The notes below the pieces were generated by a model, which was given only the letters and a program-made list of their open reading frames with translations, was not told where the DNA came from and ran no database searches. The translations under genes and the position numbers were made by a program. DNA of 64,000 bases from Pedinophyceae sp. YPF-701 (Eukaryota > Chlorophyta > Pedinophyceae), in the NCBI GenBank assembly GCA_916048055.1, contig CAJZHL010000030.1, forward strand, positions 1,168,796-1,232,795, written 5' to 3'. Positions 33,398-43,117 of the stretch are shown here, piece by piece. How positions within the stretch are numbered: the first letter of the stretch is position 1; the number at the start of each line of letters is the position of its first letter.

Positions 33398-36300
33398 CTA
33401 CTTCTTCTTGAGAGGGGTTCCGGCGCTCTTCTTCACGTTCTTGCTCGCCGTCTTCATCTGGCAGCCGTTCACCTTCTCCCCGAACCTCAAACTCGACAGC
33501 GTCTCCGGCGCCGACTCCGCCTCCGAGCTCACGTTCAAGAACCTGCAATGCAAACATATATCATATTATATCACTATAATATCAAACAAATAGATTATCC
33601 TAGCACGCCAGCACCCTTGCACGACCGTCCCGCGGCGGCACGATCGAGGCGTGGGACGCCACGCGCGGTGACCGCTCGAGCGCATCATAGTCGACGCAAC
33701 GAGGGACGTAGTGCTGTCAGCAGACAATTGTCTGCGAAACGTCCTGCGGTCGTGCGTCGTGGCGATCCGCGAGCGGTGCGGGGGCGCACATGAGCGTCTT
33801 GCTGTCCCCGCCGAGCGCCGGCATCAAGAGGTGCGTCAGCTTGCTGTTCCGGTACGGCACGTGCGCCCGCTTCTCCGCCAGCGCCGTGATCACGTCCCCG
33901 AGCGCCGACAGCGACTTGTTGATGTTCTGCGTCTCCGTCAGCGTCGACCCCGTCGCGCCGGACCGCGCCAGGCGCTCCGAGCCCGCCAGATCCACCAAAT
34001 TGAGACACCCATGCACTTCTTGTCCAAGACTCGGGTTCTTCCCAACGAGCTTGACCATGAAGACGCAGTGCGAACGCGACGACTGGTCGTTCATGTTGGT
34101 GCTCGCGACCGCGCGCGCGCGCATGGCCCGCCCCACGAGGTCCTCGGCCTGCTCCGGGGAGCGCACCGACACTTGCGTCATGTTGGTGACCGTGGTCAGG
34201 CCCGTGGTGTCGTCGTGGACCACCTTGGCGTCCCCGAGCTTCACCTCCGCGCCCTTGCGCGCCAGGAGGTCCCTGCGCACCACGCCAGCGCAACACGCAC
34301 GTCGTTGAGTCCATGCCACGGGAAATAACCAAGACCTGGGTTCGTTACGCCATCTCGGCCGCGACGTCCGCGCGCCGCGCACCTGTACTGCTCGTTGTAG
34401 ACCTCGAGCATCATCGCCGACACGTCGTACGACCAGCCCTGCTCCGCCAGCACCTGGCTCTGCGCGAACACCTGACGCATGGCGCGCGGGACCATCCCCG
34501 GGTCCTCCTCCGTCCCAAGCATCGTGTGCGTCTTCCCGGACCCCGTCTGCCCGTACGCGAACACGCAGACCTTGTACCCGTCCAGGCTGCTCTGCACCAG
34601 CTGACCGATCTCGTCATACACCTCCCCCTGACTCGACCCCGGCCCAAACACCTTGTCGAAGTCGAACCTGCGAAACCGAACACGGAACACACCCAAAATT
34701 TCTCGCATCTGTGCAGCCACGACCCCGCCGCCGTCGCCGTCGCGTGGGGCGGCGAGCGCGCACTCACTTGTGGGTCTGCCCGCGATACTTGGCGTCCGTC
34801 GTCGGCATGCTGATGTCGATCCCGGCCTCGGCGCGCTCCGTGTTCGCCGGGAACGCCAGCGTCGGCCGCGCCCCGTCCACCTCCATCCCGTCCGCCGCCG
34901 GCCGCGCACGGCAGTACACGCGGATGTTTCCCTTCAGCTCCTGGATCGTGTTGTGCAGCCGCCGCCGCACCGCCTCGCCCTCCTGCACGCGTCCCTGCAG
35001 CCGCGCGACCTCCTCTTCCAGCGACCCCGCGCGCGCCTCGAGCGTCCGCACCGCGCCGGCCTTCATGCCCACCTCCTGCTCCGACATGAGCTGCCGCTGC
35101 TGCAGGACCTGGAGCTCCTCCTTGAGGCTCGCGACGACCGAGGCGTTGTCCTGGGACTCGGCCTCGAGGGCCTCGCGCCGCGTGCGCATGCGCTCGAGCT
35201 CCTGCTGGGTCTGACTCGAGGCGTTCCGCCAGCGCAAGAGCTCCTCGTCCAGCGACGCCAGCTTCGCGTCGGCCGCCGCCTTGCCCTGCACGCGGTGAGC
35301 GATCGAACCGATGTCTCCTCGGAGAGCGATTCGTCGCCGTCGTCGACGACGGCGCGCTGGTGGTTGACGGGGCGCGGCGGCGAGCTGCGGACGATCAAAC
35401 GCAAATGCGCAACGCAGCGTGTGTTGCGCTCTCGCGCCGCCGCCCCTGTCCAGCGGCCCGGCCCCGGCGCTCAGTGCACGCCAGGGACATCGCCGATTAC
35501 GACATGGCGACTTCTACTTCATCGCAGACGCGAAAGTAGAAGTCGCCATGTCGTAGTCGGCAATGTCCCAGGCGTACTCTGAACGCCGGGGCCGGGCCGC
35601 TTGGGCTGCTGCCGCTGCGGCGGCACTGGTGCGTCGGAGCACGACAGCACGGCCAGCAGGAAAGCAGCGGCGCAGCGACGTCCGGTCTGACCAGTAGTAG
35701 TGCCACAAAACACACACCCCCCCCCCGCTCTCTTACCTTCGTGAGCGCGAGCACCTCCTGCTTCGCCGCCTCGCACTCCGCCTGCACGCCCGCCCGCGAC
35801 GTCTCCAGCATCGCCTTCTGGTCCCGCAGCTCCGACACGATGCCCCCGAGCTCCTCCTCGCGCGCCGCCGCCGCCGCCGCCTCCCTCGCCGCCTGCGCGC
35901 GCGCCCGCTCGCCGCCCGCGCGCTCCTCCCGCAGCGCGTCCTCCGCGCGCGCCCTCCCCTCGCTGCTCACCCTCAGCGCCGCCTCCACCTCCAGCAGCCG
36001 CGCCTTGGCGCCGGACAGCTCGGCGCTCACCGCCTCGAGGCGCGCCGCCGCCCCCGACGCCGCACTCGCCGCCGCCGCCCCTCCTGCGCCGCGCTCCAGC
36101 GCCCGCGCCTGCTCCCGCAGCTCGACCTCCTCCTGCGCCGCCGCGCCCCCGCGCCCTCCAGCGCCGCGCTCGCCGCCGCGCACTCCGACCGCGCCGCCGC
36201 CGCGCCGCCCTTCAGCTCCGCCGCCTCCTCGATCAGCGCGCCCTTCTCCGACTGCAGCCGCGCCAGCTCCCGCTGCAGCTGCGCGTTCTCCGACTGGAGA

Positions 36301-37650
36301 CGCGCCGCGAGGTCCTGCAACGACGTGGCGTACTCCTGCGTCTTGTGCCCGGCGGCGCGCGCCTCCGCCAGCGCCGCCTGCGCCGCCGTGGCGTCCTGCT
36401 GCGCGCGCTCGCGCTCCGCCGCGACGCGCTCGATCTGCGCGGCGAGGTCCGCCTTCGCGCGGTCGCGGTCCGCGACGTCGGCGATCAGGGCCGCGCCGCG
36501 GCGCTCCGCGGCCTCCGCGCGGGCGGTGGCGTCGCTCAGCGCGCGCTGCAGCGCCGCGGCTTCGCTCTTGAGCGCCCCGAGCGCGCGCTCGGCGGCCTCC
36601 TGCTGTTCGGCGCGGTGGCGCATCGCGTCGGTCTCGCGGGCCTCGGCGCTGTCGGCGCGCTCCTCCGCGAACGCGAGGCGGTCGTAGTGGTACCGCGTGC
36701 AGGCGCGGAGCTGCCGGATGTAGTCCATTTGCTGCGTGATCTTGCCCTTGAGGTCGAACTTGCTTTTGCCCGTCATCTTCAGCGCGAGCAGGTCCGGAAC
36801 GGTCATGCCTGCGCCCGGAGGTTGTGTGCGAGAGGGGCGTCGTGTGTGTGCCGCGGCGCGCGCGTCAGGTGCCTGCGTGTGTGTGTGTGTGCTGGCGTGC
36901 CTGTGATCGCAACGATGTCCTCCCAGGAGTCGCCCCTGCGCTCCTCCGCTGCGGCGGTGGGCTTGGTGGCTGTGACGACCGCGGCGGTGCGCTTGGAGCG
37001 CGTGGACCGCGGCGTCGGTCCGGGTGGGGGGCCGCTGGGGCTCTTTCGCTTCGCCCCGACCGGCGAGCGGTCCGCGGCCTCGCCCTGCGCGTAGCGAGAC
37101 AGAGATTCCGTCGAGGTGGGCCCGTAGGCGGGGAATTGCGCGGGAAGTAAGCGGAGAAAAGCGGCCGCACTGCAGCGGTGAGTGAAGGAGCCTCCTTGCG
37201 CTGAGACGGCGCGTTCGAGGACGGATGCGATCTCGAAAGGCACTGAAAAGCACGCTGATCACTAGTACATGCGTTCCGCGGTGCGTGGTGAGCGCTGCGG
37301 GCGCTGGAGGGGCCGGTGCGGGGGGCGCGGCTGCGCTGGCTCGTCGCGCCAGGTGGCCACGTACGCGCCCGGTGCAGCGCTGCGGGACCGTCATCGCGGG
37401 CGCGGACTGTGCACTACGACGTTGTCCAGAGAAAGAGCGTTTTATTTCGGGGCGAGGCGCCCTTTCGTGCCAGCATTCCGCGGCAGAAGCGCGTTGTTGA
37501 GTGCCCAGGCATCTTCCGCGGCGCGCCCGCGCACGCGTCGCAGTTCGGCCGACTCACGTTGACGTCCTTGAGTTTGAGAGGAGACGGTCCTGCGAAACGT
37601 GGAATCCGGGATCCACGGACCCCAGAGCCGGGCCCGTCCCCGGTGTTCAT
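33398..37650 (-). CDS. kinesin-14 (C-terminal motor kinesin)
   Basis: Exons 37558-37650, 36901-37084, 35737-36808, 34768-35285, 34383-34667, 33790-34272 and 33398-33542. The protein (~926 residues) starts [19 protein letters not shown], has a basic disordered tail, a long Ala/Glu/Arg coiled coil, and then the motor at the C-terminus, the order that defines minus-end-directed kinesin-14. The neck [13 protein letters not shown] leads into the motor; P-loop [11 protein letters not shown], switch [14 protein letters not shown] and switch [10 protein letters not shown] are intact, as are [10 protein letters not shown] and [21 protein letters not shown] basic tail ([13 protein letters not shown]) ends it. 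The role in spindle or cargo movement is by family. Within exon 3 the frame breaks by one missing base near the C-run at 36146-36150 (exon length 1072; 1071+2 would fit), so the annotated exon contains a frameshift. Intron 2 is GC-AG; intron 3 holds a large hairpin. Confidence 0.88.
35453..35600 (-). repeat. long inverted repeat (hairpin) inside kinesin intron 3
   Basis: Arms 35453-35519 and 35534-35600 are both 67 nt, with a 14-nt loop and no gaps; I count 61 of 67 complementary positions. On the transcribed (minus) strand three of the six mismatches become G-U pairs. Weaker complementarity continues outside both arms. Confidence 0.88.
36809..36900 (-). other. GC-AG intron (kinesin-14 gene, intron 2)
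   Basis: Donor ATCACAG|GCACGC, acceptor GGCGCAG|GCATG, phase 1, joining SWEDIVAIT to [16 protein letters not shown]-rich, with (GT)n runs. Less constrained than the others because the N-terminus is poorly conserved. Confidence 0.65.
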
Positions 37651-38088
37651 CACGCAGTATCTCAAGACACCGGAGCGCGCTCAAATAGGTAGCCAGGCGC
37701 GACAATGGACGTCCCGAACGCCTTTCCCGGGACAGAACGTCGAGGGCGAGTGCGGCACGACGTCGCTCCCGGCCTCCAAAGCGCTGGAGGAGCTCCCGCG
37801 GGCTGTCGGCGCGAGTTCTTGCACCGTCTGTCATCCCGGTTTGAGCAATTAAAGGACCTGAATTAGATCATCGATCCAACGAACTTCGAAATTACTGCTC
37901 GACGAACTTGCTCCTGGCAGGAAAGTCGGAAATTCGCCACATTCGGCGCAAAAAGGGCCCAAAACCTGCTCCTGCAGCCCACACGTGGATCGTTCCGCCT
38001 CCGCGCGCGACGTGCGGCGCGACCGGTCCGCGTCACCGCACGCGAACGCCCGAACACGCCTCCGCAGACGCAGTGCGGCGCCGGACGC
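37651..38088. other. spacer between kinesin-14 start and PRC-barrel gene stop
   Basis: No supported gene; should hold the kinesin promoter. Moderately AT-richer than surroundings near 37850-37930. Confidence 0.4.
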
Positions 38089-39871
38089 TCACATCCCGCG
38101 ACCGCTCCCCGCGTCACCGCACCCCTCACCGCCCGCCAGCCTCCCGCCGCCGCGGCGGCCCCCAGCCGTCGTCCCCGTCCAGCACCACCTCCCGCCGCGG
38201 CTCCTGCGCGTCCAGGAAGTCGTCGAACCGCCTCCCGCCCACGCGCTCCCTCGCGGCCGCCGCCGGCGCCTCCCGGCGCTGCGGCGCAGCCCGCGCCCCG
38301 CCCCCGACCGCGTCCGCGAAGCTCCGCCCGCCGGCGGCGGCAGCGCGGCCGCACGCCGCCCCGGCGCGCGCCGTGCCGCGACCGCCGCCTCGACCGCCGC
38401 GCGCATGTCAGGCGGCAGCGGACGCCCGTAGTACATGCGCTCATACGCCTCCAGGTCCGAACCCGACGCGTCCATCCAGTCCAGGAGCGACGCGACCCAC
38501 GCCTGCTGCTCCGGCGACAGCTGCCGCGGCGCGCGCCCCGTCAGGCCGGCGGCGAACTCCGTGGTCGCGGGGTCCTCGACACCGGCCGAAGCCGTCCACC
38601 ACGCCCCGAGGGCCTCGAGGATGCCTTGCGTGATCTGCGCGGAGGCGGGGGGCGCGGGACGTTCGGGCCGCGAGCCGCACGCGGAGGGGGGGGAGTAGCA
38701 CGCGTTGCGCGCGCCACCACGTGGGCTGGTGCGGCTTCGAGCACGTGGGCTGGTGCTGCTTCGAGGGCCGGGCGCGCGCGGTGCGGGGACGCGAGAAGAC
38801 AGGCAGGGCGACGTGCTGGTGCGCGGTCTCTCGCGCGCGCTGCTGCGGTCGGTTGGCCGGGGCCACGCAGCGTGTGTGTGTGATGTGACGTCGTCACGCG
38901 CGCACCTGTTCCTGGTAAAGCGCGCCGTCGTCGTCGACGATCACCGACTGCGCCTCGACGCGCAGGACGTCCGTCGCCGGCAGCCGGTACACCCCGAACA
39001 CCTCCTTCGGGATCGCGGGGATCCCGAGGGGGTCAAACAACACTCCCCTCACCATGCCGTCGTCCGGCGAGAACTCGACGCTCCGGACCCTCCCGAGCGT
39101 CAGCGCCGACCGCGTCATCACCGCGCGGCCCTCGAGCACCTCCTCGCGCCCCGGCCGCGGCACCCACCCGCGCAGCACGTCGTCATCGCTGTCCACAAGA
39201 ACCACGTCGCCGACCTGGCGCACCGCGTCCCACGGAACCCAGCTCGCCGGCGGCGCGCGCACGTCGAGTGCGGCGGCGACGCCGGAGGGTTTGAGGCCGA
39301 GGGCGCGGACGCGGAGGGACCGGGGGTCGATCCGCAGTTCCGTGACGGTGCCGAGCTTGCGGCCGGTGCGGCGCGTGACGACCTCCTTCCCGGCGACGTC
39401 GTCGCGCTTGAGGGTGACGGCGGTGTCGCCGCGGGCCGGCCGCGCGGGGCGCCGCGACTGCACGGGCCAGAACGCAGCGCAGCTGCTTTGTGGCGGGGGG
39501 AGGCGCTGGGCTGCGCGCGGGACGGCGCGGCGAGCGACGCGTGGGTGGGCGCTTACCTGGCCTGGAGCGCGCACGAGCGCGGTGGTTGTGCCGTTGCGTG
39601 GCGCGGGTCCAGGGCTCCTGGTCCTAGTGGTTGTTGTCCGGGGAGGGGGAGTGCCGTTGTACGTGCCCGGTGCGCGGCGGGCGCGCGTGGCCCGCCCGCT
39701 GCCGGGGCGCTCGGTGGCTCCTGCGGGAGGAGGGCGGGGGGGGACGCCTGGTTCGCGGAGCCGCGGAGGCCGGGGGGTGCAGGATGAATTTCCTCGCTGC
39801 TCGGGCGGTGTGGCCGTGACTGGACAGTAATGTGTCCCCGGCGGCGTGTTACGTAGATCTTCTGCTGCCAT
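38089..39871 (-). CDS. PRC-barrel domain protein, possibly plastid-targeted
   Basis: Exons 39557-39871, 38906-39457 and 38089-38634 join in phase to 470 residues. The middle exon holds two PRC-barrel-type repeats: DDVAGKEVVTRRTGRKLGTV ... ELRIDPRSLRV and the second with RAVMTRSALTLGRVRSVEF ... GVLFDPLGIP, both small beta-barrels as in photosynthetic reaction-centre H subunits and in cyanobacterial/plastid proteins. The first exon is Arg/Pro/Ser/Thr-rich without acidic residues, as a transit peptide would be; its ATG (39871) is the best available but not certain. The last exon begins ITQGILEALGAWW and has an amphipathic helical region ending DLEAYERMYYGRPLPP. Beyond that the annotated frame turns into Arg/Gly/Trp junk while another frame reads RRFDDFLDAQEPRREVVLDG and stops at 38126, so a one-base frame break near 38330-38380 is likely. 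Confidence 0.65.
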
Positions 39872-41223
39872 GCGCGACCGGAACGATCGCTGGGGCCGCA
39901 GGGAGCGCGCTCGTGCCCGCGACTGCGTGCGGCTCCAACGCTGCCGGAGACGCTGGCATTGGCGCGGAAACGCTGCGTTCGTGCCCCGGAAGGCGGGTTC
40001 GCTGTGGTGTGCGGAGCTCGCCGCAACGCGGCGGGCAACAACGGGCCGGGCAGCCCCTGGGCGACCGCACGGAAGCGGTGGGTGCAATCGTGGGTGCTTG
40101 CCTGGTGTCGACGCGGGTGAGGCGAACTGTTCCCGCAACCGCGCCTCTGGGGGCATGGACGTACTCCTGCGCGCCGGCGCGCCGGTCGGGTCCGGCCCTG
40201 CACGCGCCAGGACCGTTCTGGTGACTGGCTGCTGCAGCCGAGCGCCCGCGCACCGTGCAGGGGCCTGCCCGGCCACGAACGGCCGCATGATCCGTCCCTG
40301 CTCAGTGAGCTCGAGCACTCCAGTCAACTACACGCGTGCTCCTGCTTTCCCGGACTACAGGGGCGGAAGCCCAGCCCTGCCACCAAAGACCCGCCCAAGC
40401 ACCTCAATGCGGTATGTTGGGGGAATTTCTTGTAACAGGCAGGCCGGAGACAACCTCTACGTCCCAGCGGCCGCCTCGCGCGGCACCGAGCGCCCCGGCA
40501 TCGACCGCACGGGACACCCCGAGGTAGTGTCCCCAGGCCACACTGAATCTCCGCAGGGCGCCCGTCATCGCCCGAGCGGCCCGGTTTCGGGCCGTAGAAG
40601 TTGTTCCCCGCGCCGCTTTCTTTCACAGCTGCGCCGCAATCTGCTCGAAATTCGTCACAGCGACGCCCAGCGCCCCCCTCGTGCACCGCGACGCGACTAG
40701 GCATCGCCCCGCGACGGACGGGACCGCGGTCCTGGACTCGCGCCGGGAAGAGCCGTGGTACGCAATGCGTGCTTCACGGTGCCGCGGACGCGCGGGCTCC
40801 GCGGTCGCGGCGCAGGACGACGAGGGGCGCGGCGGTGCATCGGTGGCGCGGGCCGAGGCGGGCGGTGACGCCGCGGTCGCGGCGCAGGACGACGAGGGGC
40901 GCGGCGGTGCATCGGTGGCGCGGGCCGAGGCGGGCGGTGACGCCGCGGCCGACCGCGAGGCAGGCTGCAGGTGGCGCAGCGCGTTTGCGTGCGCGTCGTG
41001 GGCCGACGGGGCCGACGTGGTGAAAGCGATGATGTGTCCCTGGCTGGTGCGTGGCGGATCGGTGCCAGTGTGGAACCCAGATGGCCAGCTCGGGGGGAGT
41101 GAGGTCCAGCACGATGACGCACACGGTGAACGTGCGTGCGGTGTCGACAGCGTCCGCGCCGTGCCGCAACGCAACCGCCGCGCTCGCTTGCCCCCTGTCA
41201 ACCCGCAGATATTCGGGGCCACG
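39872..41223. other. intergenic region with a 72-bp tandem repeat
   Basis: No confident gene. An open + frame from 40681 runs through the tandem repeat into the ORF at 41224, so part of it could be an N-terminal extension of that ORF, but it lacks protein-like features. Confidence 0.4.
40801..40944 (+). repeat. perfect tandem duplication, 2 x 72 bp
   Basis: Units 40801-40872 and 40873-40944 are identical. The unit is 24 codons long and stays open in all + frames used by the surrounding ORF (repeating AVAAQDDEGRGGASVARAEA). Confidence 0.95.
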
Positions 41224-41876
41224 ATGAACCGGGTGCTGGGGGGGTATTGGCGTCAGGAGGCGTCGATCTTCGCGCTGTTGATTTTCCTACCTCTGGGGCT
41301 GACAGCGGTCACCGAGGCGGTCTGCCGCCCCCCCGCCGTCCCCGACGCGGCGCACACCCTCCCTGCACCCGTCGAACCCACGCAGCTGGAGCCGTGCGAC
41401 CGCGCGAGGGCGTTCAAGGACGTCGTTGTGTTGACGCTCCTGGTCACGTGGCCGCTGTACGGCGCGTACCGCAGGACGCGCCTCGCGAGCAAGTGCGTGT
41501 TCGATGGCGCGACCCTGTCACGCGCCGGCGCGACGATCCGCCTCGTCTCGGCGCCGCGAGCAAGACGCAAGCTAGGCTGTGTGTATCTTTGTGTGTGTGC
41601 AGGCTCGGGATTCGAGGGAGCGCGGCGTTGGGGTGCCTGATGTGGCTGTGCTGCCCCGTGATAGCGCTGCTACAGGAGAGCAGGACCGCGCGGCTCGGTC
41701 CCCGGCGAAGAACAACAACGCGGCGCGGGCGACTGGCAACGGCACTGATTGCGTCGCAGCCCGCGCGGCGCAGCCCCGCTCAGGCACCGGACCCGGTCGC
41801 CATGCGGTCGCTCGCTGGAGAGCTCGGGGCGCCGCTGCTGGGCCGGGACGACTGTGGAGGCGCCTCGCCTGTGTGA
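41224..41876 (+). CDS. possible small multi-pass membrane protein
   Basis: Not recognised. The ATG at 41224 opens MNRVLGGYWRQEASIFALLI with a first membrane helix (IFALLIFLPLGLTAVTEAV), a Pro-rich loop, and a second (VVVLTLLVTWPLYGAYRRTR). A T/G-rich acceptor (GTGTGTGTGCAG at ~41591-41602) is followed in another frame by a third hydrophobic helix (SAALGCLMWLCCPVIALL) and a basic Arg/Ala tail to the stop at 41876, so an intron of about 50 nt is likely; the phase-compatible donors are weak (GCGAGC at ~41555 or a GT upstream). Unspliced, the first frame stops at 41640. No homolog comes to mind; the call rests on the helices alone. Confidence 0.35.
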
Positions 41877-43117
41877 CGGCGCGGCGAGCCCGCTGCTGCG
41901 CGATTCGGCCGAGGCACGTGGCTCCCGGCACACCCGCGGTGCGCCACAGCACGAGATGGGGTGCTCAAGGCGCACGGTAGGTGCCGGCACGGCTCGACAC
42001 GGGTGCGCATGGCATCAAGAGGGTTTGTGCGCTGTGTGCACGTGCGGCCCGCATGAGGACGAGCACCTCGGGTGACGCAGAATGAGTGAACCTCGGTGCC
42101 GCGAACCACGATACGTTGCATCCTCGCCCTGCGCCTGGGAGCGAGGGCTGTGGGCACTTCGGCGTGCTGCGGCCGCAAATCGCGCGCCCGTTCGCGAACC
42201 GCGTGCGCACGAGAAGGATGTGTTGTCCTCTGACGATGTGACTGCCCTGGAGGACGAATAGGCTGCACGCCCTCGCGCCCTCCCACTCCCGAGTAGGTTC
42301 ACACGCAACCGCAGCCGCTCTGTGCGCAGAAACGACGCCCGTGCCCTGCAACACTGCTCCTCCTGTCGTCTGGCTCTCGCCCACGGCGCCTCCCTGGCTG
42401 CACCGATCGGCACCGGCCGAGCGGACTGTGACTAGGCGCCCGCAGCACCCTCCCCGTCGCCCGCCTGCGACGGTGCCGGCGAGCCGCCTGAGACGCGAGG
42501 CTCGCGACTGCTCGTCGTCGAGCCGCAGGCCGGCGCAACGACCGCAGGTTGTGCGGGAGTCGAACTGACGTGGCAAGCACCCTCGGAGAGTCGTCCGACC
42601 CGCGCCTGCGGTTTCCCGGCCACCTGGGGCCCGCACCGCGCTCGCTTCGCACTCACGAACCTCTAGGCTCGATGCAGACGCGATCCAAGACCGCTCTGCG
42701 GCGGGTAAGGCCCCTGCTGCGTCTCGCGTGGTTGTTCGGCACGCTCGTTCTCCGCGCAAAGTCCGCGCAGACCGCAGGCGGCGACGCTGATGTGCTCTCT
42801 TGGTCCTGTGCGACACGCGTGTCGCGCTCGAAGCCGCGGAGCGGCCGCACTGACCTGGCTGCAGCGCTCGGAGACACGAAGGCAGAGAGCCACGCTGGGC
42901 CTGGCCCGATTCCGCAGCGACGCGCCCGCCTGACCCGTGTGACGCATTGTTTCCCGGCCGCAGAGTGAGGAAAATGTCCCTTCGGAGCAGCGGGGAACCT
43001 CCAAGAAGCCGGTAAACAAGCGTGCGCGAGGTTCGTTCTGAATCCCCATGCACCCGGCACCGCTGCGCGCCCGCCCGCCCGCAACGCGCCTCCCGCGCAC
43101 ACCCCGCCTGCACACAG
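41877..43117. other. region upstream of the LRR gene
   Basis: No confident gene. A candidate first exon, ATG at 42672 reading MQTRSKTALRR to a GTAAGG donor at 42705, could supply the missing start of the LRR gene, but its phase does not match the obvious acceptors. Confidence 0.35.

Noticed and set aside
40681-41223. Coding from 40681 as a single protein with the ORF at 41224
   Set aside because: The first 180 codons contain the tandem repeat and random-looking sequence; the ATG at 41224 directly before the first membrane helix is a better start.
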